From positions 95,716 to 159,715 of the forward strand of contig NZ_WMKA01000006.1 in NCBI RefSeq assembly GCF_009711085.1: a DNA stretch of 64,000 nt, read 5' to 3'. The notes below the pieces were generated by a model. It had not been told where the DNA came from and made no database searches. It saw only the letters and a program-made list of their open reading frames with translations. Of this stretch, positions 16,058 to 24,865 are shown in pieces. Each line of letters starts with the position of its first letter. Position 1 is the stretch's first letter. The position numbers and the translations under genes are program-made. Source of the DNA: Cellulosimicrobium composti. Its GTDB lineage: Bacteria > Actinomycetota > Actinomycetes > Actinomycetales > Cellulomonadaceae.

Positions 16058-16792
16058 GTGCCAGTTCTCGCGCTCGACACCTCCGCCTCGGTCACCGTCG
16101 CCGTCGTCGCCGACGACGGCGCCCGTCTCGCCCGCCGCGACGCGCCCGAGCGCCGGCGCCACGCCGAGGCGCTCGCGCCCCTCGTCGAGGAGGCGCTCGC
16201 CGAGGCGGGCGTCGACCGGCGCGACCTCACGGCGGTCGCCGTCGGCACGGGGCCGGCGCCGTTCACCGGGCTCCGCGTGGGGCTCGTGACGGCGCGCGCG
16301 CTCGGCTTCGCGCTCGGCGTCCCCGTGCTCGGCGTCCCGAGCCTCGACGCGGTCGCCGCGCAGGCCGTGAGCGATCTCGGCCTCGAGCCCGACGACGAGG
16401 TGCTCGTCGCCACCGACGCGCGCCGCCGCGAGGTGTACTGGGCGCGGTACCGCGTCGTCGCGCACGAGGGCCCGCACGCCGTCCCCGTCCTGGCGACCGT
16501 CGCGGGCCCCGACGTCGGACCGGCCGCCGCGGCCGCGGAGCACGCCGCGGGCGCCGTCGTCGTGGGCGAGGGCGCCGAGCTCTACCCGGACGTGCTCGAC
16601 GCCGCCGACGACGCACCGCTCGTGCCCGACGCCGCGGTGCTCGCCCGGCTCGCCGTCGCTCGCCGGGAGGCAGGCGCGGACCAGCCGACGGAGCCGCTCT
16701 ACCTGCGGCGCCCGGACGTGCACGAGGCGGCCGCCCGCAAGCGCGCGAGCGACGGCGGCGCCGTCCCGGTCGAGGCGGAGCGGGCCCGATGA
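16058..16792 (+). CDS. tsaB: tRNA threonylcarbamoyladenosine biosynthesis protein TsaB
   Basis: TsaB is the inactive ASKHA-fold partner that scaffolds TsaD and TsaE in t6A37 synthesis. The 244-residue sequence starts with VLALDTSASVTVAVVADDG, contains VAVGTGPAPFTGLRVGLVTA, the family signature, and continues with VLGVPSLDAVAAQA and TDARRREVYWARY. The final ~30 residues (YLRRPDVHEAAARKRAS) are typical for actinobacterial TsaB preceding RimI. The stop overlaps the rimI ATG by four bases. Confidence 0.95.
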   Translation: MPVLALDTSASVTVAVVADDGARLARRDAPERRRHAEALAPLVEEALAEAGVDRRDLTAVAVGTGPAPFTGLRVGLVTARALGFALGVPVLGVPSLDAVAAQAVSDLGLEPDDEVLVATDARRREVYWARYRVVAHEGPHAVPVLATVAGPDVGPAAAAAEHAAGAVVVGEGAELYPDVLDAADDAPLVPDAAVLARLAVARREAGADQPTEPLYLRRPDVHEAAARKRASDGGAVPVEAERAR

Positions 16793-17340
16793 GCGCGCGC
16801 CGCTACGAGATCCGCCTGCGCCCGCTCAGGGCGGCGGACCTCGACCGGGTCGTCGAGCTCGAGCGCGAGCTGTTCGGGCGGGGCGCGTGGACGTACGGGA
16901 TGCTCGCCGACGAGCTCGCGGGCCTCGGCCGCTGGTACGTCGCGGCCGAGCCGGTGCGCCTGTACGCTGCCGGGCCGCAGCCCCTCGTCGGCTACGCCGG
17001 CCTCTGGTACGACGGCGACGTCACGCAGGTCATGACGATCGGCGTCGACCCCGCCTTCCAGCACCAGGGCGTCGGCTCGACGCTGCTCGAGGCCCTGATC
17101 GAGCGCTCGCGGGAGCTCGGCGCGAGCGCCGTGCTGCTCGAGGTGCGGGTCGACAACGACCCTGCGCTCGCGCTCTACGCGAAGTACGGGTTCGAGCAGC
17201 TCGGCATCCGCAAGCGCTACTACCAGCCCGAGGACGTCGACGCGTACACCATGCGGCTCGAGCTCGGAGCGACCGCGCCGTCCGACGAGCCGGACGCCCC
17301 GGACCACGGCACCGCGACCGAGACGGGCGTCGTCGCGTGA
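16789..17340 (+). CDS. rimI: Ribosomal-protein-alanine N-acetyltransferase (GNAT)
   Basis: RimI acetylates N-termini of ribosomal protein S18 and probably other proteins, using acetyl-CoA. The 183-residue GNAT domain shows VGYAGLWYDGDVTQVMTIGV, the CoA pyrophosphate loop FQHQGVGSTLLEALIERS, and LEVRVDNDPALALYAKYGFE with IRKRYYQPEDVDAYTM. The sequence ends with an acidic tail. It sits inside the tsaE-tsaB-rimI-tsaD order conserved in actinobacteria, although tsaD here is separated by two extra genes. It is overlapped with tsaB upstream and with the sulfurtransferase downstream (GTGA). Confidence 0.94.
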   Translation: MSARRYEIRLRPLRAADLDRVVELERELFGRGAWTYGMLADELAGLGRWYVAAEPVRLYAAGPQPLVGYAGLWYDGDVTQVMTIGVDPAFQHQGVGSTLLEALIERSRELGASAVLLEVRVDNDPALALYAKYGFEQLGIRKRYYQPEDVDAYTMRLELGATAPSDEPDAPDHGTATETGVVA

Positions 17341-18239
17341 CCGGCGCGCCGCTCGTCCGCGAGCCGGGCGAGGACCTCGACGCCGCGCGCCGCGAGCGCG
17401 TGCTCGTCGGCGCGCAGGCGCTGGCCGTGGCGCTCGCGGGCGAGGCGCCGCCCGTCGTGCTCGACGTCCGGTGGGCGCTCGGCGTCACCGACGGCCGCGA
17501 GCAGCACCGCGCGGCGCACGTCCCGGGCGCGGTGTACGTCGACCTCGAGACCGAGCTCGCGGCGCCGCCGTCGCCCGCCGCGGGACGCCACCCGCTGCCC
17601 GACCCCGGCGACCTCCAGGCCGCGGCACGGCGCTGGGGCGTGCGCGCCGCCCGTCCGGTCGTGGTCTACGACGCCGTCGGCGGCACGTCCGCGGCGCGCG
17701 CGTGGTGGCTGCTGCGCTGGGCGGGCCACGACGACGTGCGGATCCTCGACGGCGGTCTGGCCGCGTGGCGCGCCGCCGGGCTCCCGCTCGAGGAGGGCGA
17801 GGTGCGGCCCGAGCCGGGCGACGTCGTCGTCACCCCGGGCGGCATGCCGGTCCTGGACGCCGACGGCGCGGCCGACCTCGCGGCGTCGGGCGTGCTGCTC
17901 GACGCGCGCGCGGGCGAGCGCTACCGGGGCGAGGTCGAGCCGGTGGACCCGCGCGCCGGGCACGTGCCGGGCGCGGTGAGCGCGCCGACGACCGAGAACC
18001 TCGCCGACGACGGCTCGTTCCTCCCTGCCCGCGCGCTGCGCGAGCGGTTCGCCGGGCTCGGCGCGCTGCCCGGGGCGACGCCGGACGGCGCGCGCCCGGC
18101 CGTGGGCGTGTACTGCGGCTCGGGCGTCACCGCGGCGCACGAGGTCGCGGCGCTCGCGACGCTCGGCGTCGACGCGGCGCTCTACGCGGGCTCGTGGTCG
18201 CAGTGGTCGAACGACCCGGAGCGGCCCGCGGCGACCTGA
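17337..18239 (+). CDS. Thiosulfate/3-mercaptopyruvate sulfurtransferase (tandem rhodanese)
   Basis: The 300-residue protein has two rhodanese domains. The first (about 20-145) includes VVLDVRWALGVTDGREQHRA, HVPGAVYVDLE and PVVVYDAVGGTSAARAWWLL. It has aspartate in the active-site position and is therefore catalytically silent. The second (about 165-295) has VLLDARAGERYRGEVEPVDP, AGHVPGAVSAPTTENL and the loop VGVYCGSGVTAAHEV with the catalytic cysteine. It moves sulfane sulfur to acceptors such as cyanide or thiols. The GTG start overlaps the rimI stop, so it is the last gene of the tsaB-rimI operon. A terminator follows. Confidence 0.9.
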   Translation: MTGAPLVREPGEDLDAARRERVLVGAQALAVALAGEAPPVVLDVRWALGVTDGREQHRAAHVPGAVYVDLETELAAPPSPAAGRHPLPDPGDLQAAARRWGVRAARPVVVYDAVGGTSAARAWWLLRWAGHDDVRILDGGLAAWRAAGLPLEEGEVRPEPGDVVVTPGGMPVLDADGAADLAASGVLLDARAGERYRGEVEPVDPRAGHVPGAVSAPTTENLADDGSFLPARALRERFAGLGALPGATPDGARPAVGVYCGSGVTAAHEVAALATLGVDAALYAGSWSQWSNDPERPAAT

Positions 18240-18280
18240 CCTCCCGGCGCACGCACGACGGCGCGCCGTCCCGGACGCGA

Positions 18281-18311
18281 CGAGGCGGCACCCCGCGGGG
18301 GTGCCGCCTCG
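18281..18311. terminator. Hairpin between convergent sulfurtransferase and nitroreductase genes
   Basis: A 14 bp perfect stem (CGAGGCGGCACCCC and its complement) with a three-base loop lies between two converging genes. It probably stops transcription from both sides. Confidence 0.8.
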
Positions 18312-18334
18312 CGTCGGACGGTGACGGACGGGAG

Positions 18335-18982
18335 TCAGAGGACCTCGGCGACCTGGTGGAAGTCGAGGCGGGCCTGGCGCGGGAAGTGCGCGCCCTCGTC
18401 GGCGGGGTAGCCCACGTTGATCGCGACGAGCGTGCGCCAGCCGGACTCGCCGAAGAACTCGGCGTCGATCCCGGCGGCGTCGAAGCCGGTCATGGGGCCG
18501 ACGGACAGGCCCGCGGCGCGCAGCCCGACGATGAGGTAGCCGATCTGGATGAGGGCGTTCGTGCGGGCCATGCCCTCGCGCAGCTCGGTCTGCGGGTCGA
18601 GCTGGTCCGCCAGGCCCTCGCGGAACGGCGCGAGCGTGGGGAGGTGCCGGTGGAACGCGGGGTCGGCGGCGGCGATGATCGTCACCGGCGCGGCGAGCGT
18701 CTTGTCCCGGTTGAAGTCCGCCATGTGCACGCCGAGGCGCTGCTTCGCCTCGGGGGTGCGGACCACGAGCAGCCGCAGCGGGAGGATGTTCATCGACGTG
18801 GGCGCCCAGCGGACGAGGTCCCAGGCCGCCTGGATCTGCGCGTCGGTGACGGGCTCGTCGGAGAAGGCGTGGGTCGTGTGCGCGGCGCGGAACAGCCGGT
18901 CCGCGGTCTCGGCGTCGATCGCCAGCAGGTCCCCCGGCCCGCTCGTCGCGGTCGAGGACTCGATGAGGGTGTCGGTGGTCAT
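18335..18982 (-). CDS. Malonic semialdehyde reductase / RutE-HadB-like nitroreductase family protein
   Basis: The 215-residue flavoprotein belongs to the RutE-like nitroreductases. These reduce malonic semialdehyde in pyrimidine breakdown or act on related small electrophiles with NAD(P)H and FMN. Visible are FRAAHTTHAFSDEPVTDAQI, then WDLVRWAPTSMNILPLRLLV, IAAADPAFHRHLP and GFDAAGIDAEFFG. The start ATG 18982 follows the palindrome CTCAACATTTGAG, a likely operator. No other rut genes are near, so the physiological substrate is uncertain. Confidence 0.88.
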   Translation of the reverse strand: MTTDTLIESSTATSGPGDLLAIDAETADRLFRAAHTTHAFSDEPVTDAQIQAAWDLVRWAPTSMNILPLRLLVVRTPEAKQRLGVHMADFNRDKTLAAPVTIIAAADPAFHRHLPTLAPFREGLADQLDPQTELREGMARTNALIQIGYLIVGLRAAGLSVGPMTGFDAAGIDAEFFGESGWRTLVAINVGYPADEGAHFPRQARLDFHQVAEVL

Positions 18983-18988
18983 GCCGCG

Positions 18989-19001
18989 CTCAACATTTGA
19001 G
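18989..19001. promoter_or_regulatory. Palindromic operator candidate upstream of the nitroreductase
   Basis: CTCAA-CAT-TTGAG is a perfect 13 bp inverted repeat six bases upstream of the start codon. It is unusually AT-rich for this DNA and a further TTGAA follows. Sites of this kind bind MarR or HxlR repressors; no such regulator gene is adjacent. Confidence 0.5.
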
Positions 19002-19070
19002 CCTTGAATCATCTTCCCGGCAGACGGTGTGACGTGCGCGACGTCGCGCGGAGGCCTCCGCTCGCCCGAC

Positions 19071-19083
19071 TACCCTGGAGGCC
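19071..19083 (+). promoter_or_regulatory. -10 element of a predicted leaderless tsaD promoter
   Basis: TACCCT at 19071-19076 with seven bases (ggaggcc) precedes ATG 19084. The spacer contains GGAGG, so a Shine-Dalgarno reading is also possible. Confidence 0.55.
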
Positions 19084-20151
19084 ATGGTCCCCACCGCCCC
19101 CGCGAGCGCCGGCGAGCCCCTCGTCCTCGGCATCGAGACGTCCTGCGACGAGACCGGCGTCGCGCTGGTCCGCGGCCGCGAGCTGCTGGTCGACACGGTC
19201 GCGAGCTCCATGGACGAGCACGCGCGGTACGGCGGGATCATCCCCGAGGTCGCGTCGCGCGCCCACCTGGAGGCGATGATCCCCACGCTCGAGCGCACGC
19301 TCGGCACGGCCGACGTCGACCTGTCCGAGGTGGACGCGATCGCCGTGACCGCCGGTCCCGGCCTCGTCGGTCCGCTCACCATCGGCGCGGCGGCGGCGAA
19401 GGCCCTCGCGCTCGCGCTCGGCAAGCCGCTCTACGGCGTCAACCACGTCATCGGCCACGCGGCCGTCGACGAGCTCGTGCACGGCGCGTTCCCCGAGCGC
19501 GTCATGGCGCTCGTCGTGTCCGGCGGGCACAGCTCGCTCCTGCTGGTCGACGACGTCGCGACGGCGGTGACCGAGCTCGGCTCCACGCTCGACGACGCCG
19601 CGGGCGAGGCGTTCGACAAGGTCGGGCGCCTGCTCGGCCTGCCGTACCCCGGGGGCCCGCACATCGACCGCCTCGCGCGCGAGGGCGACCCCACGGCGAT
19701 CCGGTTCCCCCGCGGTCTCACGGCGCGCAAGGACCAGGAGAAGCACGCGTACGACTTCTCGTTCTCCGGGCTCAAGACGGCCGTCGCGCGGTGGGTCGAG
19801 GCGCGCCAGGACTCCGGGGAGGAGATCCCCGTGCACGACGTCGCGGCGTCCTTCGCGGAGTCCGTCGCCGACGTGCTCACCGCCAAGACGATCGCGGCGT
19901 GCGAGCGGCACGGCGTCTCGACGCTCGTCGTAGGCGGCGGGTTCAGCGCGAACTCCCAGCTGCGCGACATGGCCGCGACGCGCTGCGCCGAGGCCGGCAT
20001 CGAGCTCCGCATCCCGCCGATCCGGTACTGCACGGACAACGGCGCGATGATCGCCGCGCTCGGGTCCGCCGTGGTGCGGGCGGGCGTCGCGCCGTCGCGC
20101 CTCGACATCGGCGTCGACTCGTCGATGCCGCTCACCGTGACGCACGTGTGA
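19084..20151 (+). CDS. tsaD: tRNA N6-adenosine threonylcarbamoyltransferase TsaD
   Basis: TsaD transfers threonylcarbamoyl to A37 of tRNA, completing the t6A pathway with TsaB and TsaE encoded about 3 kb upstream. The 355-residue ASKHA protein has [17 protein letters not shown], the iron-binding histidines in [26 protein letters not shown] and [15 protein letters not shown]. It ends with [17 protein letters not shown]. Its stop overlaps the GTG start of a membrane HExxH protein. The short distance and overlap suggest co-translation of the two. Confidence 0.96.
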   Translation: MVPTAPASAGEPLVLGIETSCDETGVALVRGRELLVDTVASSMDEHARYGGIIPEVASRAHLEAMIPTLERTLGTADVDLSEVDAIAVTAGPGLVGPLTIGAAAAKALALALGKPLYGVNHVIGHAAVDELVHGAFPERVMALVVSGGHSSLLLVDDVATAVTELGSTLDDAAGEAFDKVGRLLGLPYPGGPHIDRLAREGDPTAIRFPRGLTARKDQEKHAYDFSFSGLKTAVARWVEARQDSGEEIPVHDVAASFAESVADVLTAKTIAACERHGVSTLVVGGGFSANSQLRDMAATRCAEAGIELRIPPIRYCTDNGAMIAALGSAVVRAGVAPSRLDIGVDSSMPLTVTHV

Positions 20152-21350
20152 TCGGGCACGTCGAGCCGGGGCTCACGCCCGACGAGGCGCTGCGCCGCGC
20201 GGACGCGTGGGCGCGCGCCGCGGCGGGGGCGGTCGGTCACGAGCGCGCACGCGCCGAGCACGCCGCCGCGTACTGGGCGGCGCAGCACCGGGCGCTCCTC
20301 GCCGCCGCGCCGTCGTACGGCACACCCCCGTCGTACGGCACGGCGCCGTCGTACGGCGCACCCCCGCCCGGCACGTCCGCGTACTCTGCGACGCCGCACA
20401 CCGCGCCTCCGCACGCGGCGGCGCCGCACACCTCCGCCCCGTACGGCGCGGCCCCGGTCGCCACCGCCTCGTACGGCCCCTCCGCCGCGACCGACGTCGC
20501 GCCCCGCGACGCGCCCTCGGCGGTGTGGCAGCCGGCACCGCTCGCGTCGTCGTACGGGACGCTCCCGTACGAGCCGCCGCGCCGCCGTCGTGGCCGTGCC
20601 GGGCGGCTGGCCATGATCGCCGTCGTGCTCGTCGTGTCCGTCGGCGTCTCCGTCGTGACGAACGTGCGCGAGCGGGCGGTGCAGGACGGCAGCGTCCTGC
20701 CCACCGCGCACGAGGGCGCGGTCCCGCCGCCCACCGTCTGGGACGACCCGAGCCCCGACGCGGCGCCGTCGCCGTCCGGGCTGGAGGCCGCGTGGAAGGC
20801 CGGCGAGCACGCGGAGCCGCTGCCCGACCCCGTCCCGGGCACCGCCCCGGAGACGCCGTTCCTGCCCGCGTACCCGGACCCCGCCGAGTGGCTCCTCGCC
20901 CTCAACCCGGAGAACGAGGGCGTGCGCGTCGTCGTCACCGACGACCCGGGGCTCAACTGCGGCATGGCGCACGTCGCGGAGCACGACGCGTGGGACACCG
21001 GCGCGGCGGGCTGCTTCCAGCCCGCGCACCCGACCGTGCTCTTCGTGTGGTGGGGCGACGACGCCGACGCGCGGACGAAGCAGCTCGTGCTCGCCCACGA
21101 GCTCTCGCACATGCTCCAGTGGTGGCACGAGTTCGACCTGCTGCAGTCCGCCGTCGACTCCGGGCTCGCCGAGGACGAGGAGTGGCAGCACGCCGTCGAG
21201 ACCGACGCGACGTGCCGCGTCCTGTCGTGGGGCGGGTACTCCGAGACGGCCGCGGACCGCACCTCGTCGCCGTGCGACACGGACGACTGGTCGCCCACGT
21301 GGCTCGCCGAGCGCGCGGCCGCGCTCGGCGTCGTCGTGCGCGACTACTGA
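20148..21350 (+). CDS. Membrane-anchored putative zinc metallopeptidase, translationally coupled to tsaD
   Basis: This 400-residue protein is not a family I can name. Order of parts: a short helical N-terminus (residues 1-50); a proline/serine/tyrosine-rich cytoplasmic stretch with tandem PSYGT-type repeats encoded at about 20308-20365; a basic stop-transfer RRRRGRAG; one membrane helix near residue 155 ([18 protein letters not shown]); and an external domain with several cysteines. Near residue 325, [17 protein letters not shown] contains HExxH, the zinc-protease signature, with a plausible downstream glutamate in [12 protein letters not shown] 20148 overlaps the tsaD stop. A role in envelope maintenance is a guess. 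Confidence 0.75.
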   Translation: MIGHVEPGLTPDEALRRADAWARAAAGAVGHERARAEHAAAYWAAQHRALLAAAPSYGTPPSYGTAPSYGAPPPGTSAYSATPHTAPPHAAAPHTSAPYGAAPVATASYGPSAATDVAPRDAPSAVWQPAPLASSYGTLPYEPPRRRRGRAGRLAMIAVVLVVSVGVSVVTNVRERAVQDGSVLPTAHEGAVPPPTVWDDPSPDAAPSPSGLEAAWKAGEHAEPLPDPVPGTAPETPFLPAYPDPAEWLLALNPENEGVRVVVTDDPGLNCGMAHVAEHDAWDTGAAGCFQPAHPTVLFVWWGDDADARTKQLVLAHELSHMLQWWHEFDLLQSAVDSGLAEDEEWQHAVETDATCRVLSWGGYSETAADRTSSPCDTDDWSPTWLAERAAALGVVVRDY

Positions 21351-21394
21351 TACTGACGCGCACCCGCGGGCCGGGTGCGGCAGCTGTCCGCCGC

Positions 21395-22555
21395 TCAGAG
21401 CGGGCGGCCCGCCCGCATCTCGGCGACGAGCGAGCGCACGACGGCGTCCAGCTCGCCCCCGTTGCGGCGCGCGACCGCGCGCTGGCGCTGGTAGGACGCG
21501 CCGCGCCGGACGATCGTGCGCACGCCGTCGAGCTCGTCGAGGCACCCGAGGCGCGCGGCGACCGGCTCGAGCTCGACGAGCAGGCGGCCGACGGCGTCGG
21601 TCACGAGCTCCTCGTTGCCCTCGCGGTCGAGGATGATGATCGCGTCCATCCCGTACCGCGCCGAGCGCCACTTGTTCTCCTGCGCGAACCACGGCGGGAT
21701 GCTCGGGAGCTCGCGGCCCTCGTCGAGCATCGTGGAGTAGTGCTCGACGAGGCAGTGCGTGAGCGCCGCGAGCGCGAGGAGCTCGGCGACGTTCGTGACA
21801 CCGTCGCAGATGCGCGTCTCGAGCGTGCCGAACTGCGGGGCCGGGCGCAGGTCCCAGCGGATCTCGTCGAACGCGTCGATCACGCCGGTGTGCAGCATGT
21901 CCGCGACGTAGCCCTCGAGCTCCTCCCACGTCGCGAACTGGAACGGCAGCCCCGCCGTGGGGAGCTGCTGGAACATGAGTGCGCGGTTCGACGCGTACCC
22001 CGTGTCCTTGCCGCCCCAGAACGGCGAGCTCGCGGAGAGCGACTGGAGGTGGGCGAACGTCGTGAGCATGGCGCGCTGGATCGGCAGCACCTTGGCGCGG
22101 TCCTCGATGCCGACGTGCACGTGCACGCCGTAGATGAGCATCTGCCGGCCCCACCACTGGGTCCGGTCGATGAGCGTGGTGTACCGCTGCTTGTCCGTGA
22201 CCTTCTGCTGCGCCCAGCGCGCGAACGGGTGCGTGCCCGCGCTCATGAGCTCGACGCGCAGCGGGTCGGTCACGGCGCGCAGCTCCTCGATCGAGCGCTG
22301 CAGGTCGCGACCCGCCTCCCCGACGGTGCGGCACACGCCGCTGACGACCTCGACCGTGTTGAGCAGGAGCTCCTGCTTGATCGACGGGTGCGCGCCCCCG
22401 CTCGCCGGCTGCACGGCGTCGAGGACGGTCTGCGCGACCTGGCGCAGGTCGCCGGAGTCGGCGTCGACGAGCGCGAGCTCCCACTCGAGCCCGACCGTCG
22501 AGCGCTCCGAGCGCGCGAACGGGATCGGGGTCCGCCGGGGCAGCGTGGCGCTCAT
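21395..22555 (-). CDS. Carboxylate-amine ligase of the GCS2 (YbdK) family
   Basis: The 386-residue enzyme is a GCS2-type ATP-dependent carboxylate-amine ligase, the family of weak gamma-glutamyl-cysteine ligases. Recognisable are STVGLEWELALVDADSGDL, LNTVEVVSGVCRTVGEA, MSAGTHPFARWAQQKVTD, the metal-site strand GVHVHVGIEDRAKVLPI and GTLETRICDGVTNVAEL. In mycothiol-producing actinobacteria the true product of such ligases is often unknown. The start overlaps the end of the methyltransferase gene upstream by four bases, forming a two-gene operon on the minus strand. Confidence 0.9.
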   Translation of the reverse strand: MSATLPRRTPIPFARSERSTVGLEWELALVDADSGDLRQVAQTVLDAVQPASGGAHPSIKQELLLNTVEVVSGVCRTVGEAGRDLQRSIEELRAVTDPLRVELMSAGTHPFARWAQQKVTDKQRYTTLIDRTQWWGRQMLIYGVHVHVGIEDRAKVLPIQRAMLTTFAHLQSLSASSPFWGGKDTGYASNRALMFQQLPTAGLPFQFATWEELEGYVADMLHTGVIDAFDEIRWDLRPAPQFGTLETRICDGVTNVAELLALAALTHCLVEHYSTMLDEGRELPSIPPWFAQENKWRSARYGMDAIIILDREGNEELVTDAVGRLLVELEPVAARLGCLDELDGVRTIVRRGASYQRQRAVARRNGGELDAVVRSLVAEMRAGRPL

Positions 22556-23832
22556 CGGGGGCCGTCCTGGCGGGCGTCGTCGCCGGGTGGTGCCTCGAGC
22601 GGCTCGACGACGAGCACCTGCTGGGAGCCGCCCACGCGCGTGAGCACGATCGTGGCGCTCGCGTCGCCCGTGAGCGCGAGCTGGCGTCGCAGCTGCTCGG
22701 GCGTCACGGCGGTGCCGCGCTTCTTGATCGTCAGGCGGCCCACGCCGCGCGCGCGGAGGTACGCGCGCAGGCGCTTGAGCCCGAACGGCATGGTGTCGAG
22801 CACGCGGTACCCGCGCGCGAGGCCGTCCGCGAGGCCCGTCGCGTCGAGCGCCGCGGGGGAGTCGGTCGTCACGTACGCGATCGTCCGGTCGAGCAGGCGC
22901 CCGCCCAGCCCGCGCGCGGCGTGGGCGACGAGCCCCGCCCGGATCACGGCGCCGTCGGGCTCGTAGAGGTACTGCCCGACGCCGCCCACGTCGGGCACGA
23001 CGTCCTCGTCGCCGGGGCGGTGCGCGAGCCGGCGGGTCGTGGTGCGCTCGGTCCCGTCGGGCCCGGTCCACGACGACAGGACGAGCGCCGAGCGACCGGG
23101 GCCCTCGGGCGCGAGCGGGCCGAACCACAGCCCGGCCTCGACGACGTCGCCGTCGACCGAGACCCACTCCGTCTCGGCGTCGTCGGGCAGTCCTTGGTGC
23201 GGGATCCCCGGGCCGACCTTGATGCCGACGGCCGGGACGCGCTCGCGCAGCGCCCACACGGCGTCGAGCGGCGGGGCCCAGGCCGACGGGTCGAAGACGC
23301 GGCGGCCGCCGCGCGTGCGCCGCGCCGGGTCGGCGTACACGCCCTCGACCCGCTCGCCCTCGAGGTCGAGCGCGAGCCCGTCGCCGTGCCGCACCTCGGC
23401 CTCGGGGAAGTGGCGCAGATTGACGGTCGCGATCGCGGCGGTGAGCTCGTCGACGTCGGTCGCGAGCACCTCGAGCTCTGCGGCGGCGAACGCGAGCGCG
23501 TCGACCCCGATCCCGCTCGTGAGGTCGGCGACGCGCCGGATCCCGGCCTCCTGGTAGCGCCGCGCGTGCAGGCCGGCGACGACGAGACGGCTCGCCTGCT
23601 CGAGACCGGCCTGGGTGAAGAGCATGCCGTCGGCGAACGCGCCGAGCTTGCCGCGCGCCGCGGCGCGCAGCCGCGACTGGGTGAGCGCCGCGGCGGCGAG
23701 GTCGGGGTCGACGCCCTTGGCGCGCAGTCCCGCCGCGAGCACGAGCGCCTGCTGCTCGTCGTACGGCGGCAGCGCGCCCAGCAGCGCCCAGCCCTCGGGG
23801 CTGAGCAGCTTGGTCAGCGTGGCGGCGTCCAT
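22552..23832 (-). CDS. Class I SAM-dependent methyltransferase with THUMP-like C-terminal domain
   Basis: The 426-residue protein has an N-terminal helical part (LSPEGWALLGALPPYDEQQ). A Rossmann methyltransferase core follows with VADLTSGIGVDALAFAAAEL, the SAM-binding motif I, LEVLATDVDELTAAIA and VYADPARRT in place of a DPPY-like motif. It ends with a THUMP-like C-terminal domain (YRVLDTMPFGLKRLRAYLRA, GRLTIKKRGTAVTPEQLR) as in a widespread actinobacterial family. An RNA substrate is likely from the domain but not shown. It is divergent from groES. Confidence 0.88.
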   Translation of the reverse strand: MDAATLTKLLSPEGWALLGALPPYDEQQALVLAAGLRAKGVDPDLAAAALTQSRLRAAARGKLGAFADGMLFTQAGLEQASRLVVAGLHARRYQEAGIRRVADLTSGIGVDALAFAAAELEVLATDVDELTAAIATVNLRHFPEAEVRHGDGLALDLEGERVEGVYADPARRTRGGRRVFDPSAWAPPLDAVWALRERVPAVGIKVGPGIPHQGLPDDAETEWVSVDGDVVEAGLWFGPLAPEGPGRSALVLSSWTGPDGTERTTTRRLAHRPGDEDVVPDVGGVGQYLYEPDGAVIRAGLVAHAARGLGGRLLDRTIAYVTTDSPAALDATGLADGLARGYRVLDTMPFGLKRLRAYLRARGVGRLTIKKRGTAVTPEQLRRQLALTGDASATIVLTRVGGSQQVLVVEPLEAPPGDDARQDGPR

Positions 23833-23901
23833 GTCGACGATCCTTCCACGGAGGACGGGGACCGCGCGCAGCCGAGGGCGTCCGCGTCCGAGGGGCGGAC
23901 G

Positions 23902-23928
23902 TTGGCACTCGCCTTGACCGAGTGCTAA
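23902..23928. promoter_or_regulatory. CIRCE operator (HrcA binding site) of groES
   Basis: TTGGCACTC, nine bases, GAGTGCTAA matches the CIRCE consensus at all but one position. HrcA binds CIRCE and represses chaperonin genes until heat shock. The element overlaps the -35 hexamer. Confidence 0.92.
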
Positions 23929-23942
23929 CCGCGACCTAGATT
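23914..23942 (+). promoter_or_regulatory. groES promoter
   Basis: TTGACC at 23914-23919, 17 bases, TAGATT at 23937-23942 is a near-consensus vegetative promoter inside and just after CIRCE. Transcription would start near 23949, giving a leader of about 120 bases before the groES GTG. Confidence 0.85.
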
Positions 23943-24071
23943 TGAGACGTGCCGCAGCCGTCCGCGGAGGCGGCACCACGTGCGACCAGGCTGTCCGGCA
24001 CCCGCGACGACGGCCAGCCGGTGCGCTCGACCCATCCGTTGCAGTTCTCACCGCGAAAGGGGAGGTCCGAC

Positions 24072-24368
24072 GTGTCGGTCCCCATCAAGCCGCTCGAGGA
24101 CCGGATCGTCGTGAAGGCCCTCGAGGCCGAGACCACGACCGCATCCGGCCTGGTCATCCCGGACACCGCCAAGGAGAAGCCCCAGGAGGGCGAGGTCCTG
24201 GCCGTCGGTCCGGGCCGTGTCGACGACAACGGCAACCGCGTCCCGCTCGACGTGACGGTCGGCGACAAGGTCATCTACAGCAAGTACGGCGGCACCGAGG
24301 TCAAGTACGGCGGCGAGGACTACCTCGTCCTGTCCGCGCGCGACATCCTCGCCGTGGTGGTCGGCTGA
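24072..24368 (+). CDS. groES: Co-chaperonin GroES (Hsp10)
   Basis: GroES is the heptameric lid of the GroEL chaperonin in the cytoplasm. The 98-residue protein starts [19 protein letters not shown], has the mobile loop region [20 protein letters not shown] and ends [15 protein letters not shown], all canonical. GTG 24072 is preceded by GGGGAGG at a good distance, unlike the leaderless genes around it. The CIRCE element upstream implies HrcA control. groEL, which follows groES in mycobacteria, is missing: a terminator comes 15 bases after the stop and whiB3 is next. Confidence 0.97.
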   Translation: MSVPIKPLEDRIVVKALEAETTTASGLVIPDTAKEKPQEGEVLAVGPGRVDDNGNRVPLDVTVGDKVIYSKYGGTEVKYGGEDYLVLSARDILAVVVG

Positions 24369-24382
24369 CGCCGACCCGTGCA

Positions 24383-24422
24383 GCAGCAGGGCCCGCGACC
24401 GTCCGGTCGCGGGCCCTGCTGC
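24383..24422 (+). terminator. groES terminator
   Basis: A perfect 18 bp stem (arm GCAGCAGGGCCCGCGACC) with a four-base loop begins 15 bases after the groES stop, so groES is transcribed alone. Confidence 0.88.
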
Positions 24423-24574
24423 GTTCCGTGGGCGGTCGCCCCACCGGCGCCACGGGGTCGTGCGGCACGTGCCCCCGGTACGACGTCGGACCGGTGCCGT
24501 GCGGGTCTGCGGGTGGTGCCGTGCGCGGGCGCGCGAGGGGGCCGTCGTCGGCCGCCCGGGCGGTGCCGGCGGGG

Positions 24575-24865
24575 TCAGCCCGTGCGGCGGGCGCCGCCGG
24601 CGAGGATCGCGGCGCGCTCGTCCTCGCTCAGTCCGCCCCACACCCCGTACGGCTCGCGCACGCGGAGCGACTGCTCGCGGCACTGCATCATGACGGGGCA
24701 CGTGTGGCAGATCGCCTTCGCGGCCTCCGCACGGCGCCGTCGCGTCGAGCCGCGTTCGCCCTCGGGGTGGAAGAACAACGTGTCGTCCGCGTCGCGGCAC
24801 GAACCCTGGTACTGCCATTCCCACAGCTCCATGACGGGCCCGGGGAGCCTCGAGATCTCTGCCAT
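24575..24865 (-). CDS. whiB3: WhiB-family iron-sulfur regulator, WhiB3 type
   Basis: WhiB3 is a redox-responsive [4Fe-4S] protein that works with the principal sigma factor to control gene expression. The 96-residue protein has the four cluster cysteines in GSCRD, ICHTCP and MQCREQ, the turn GVWGGLSEDER, and a short basic C-terminus. The N-terminus RLPGPVMELWEWQYQG and FFHPEGERG identify the WhiB3 subfamily. The position after groES and before guaB is the same as in mycobacteria. ATG 24865 follows a complete TTGAAC-N17-TAGGTT promoter. Confidence 0.93.
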   Translation of the reverse strand: MAEISRLPGPVMELWEWQYQGSCRDADDTLFFHPEGERGSTRRRRAEAAKAICHTCPVMMQCREQSLRVREPYGVWGGLSEDERAAILAGGARRTG

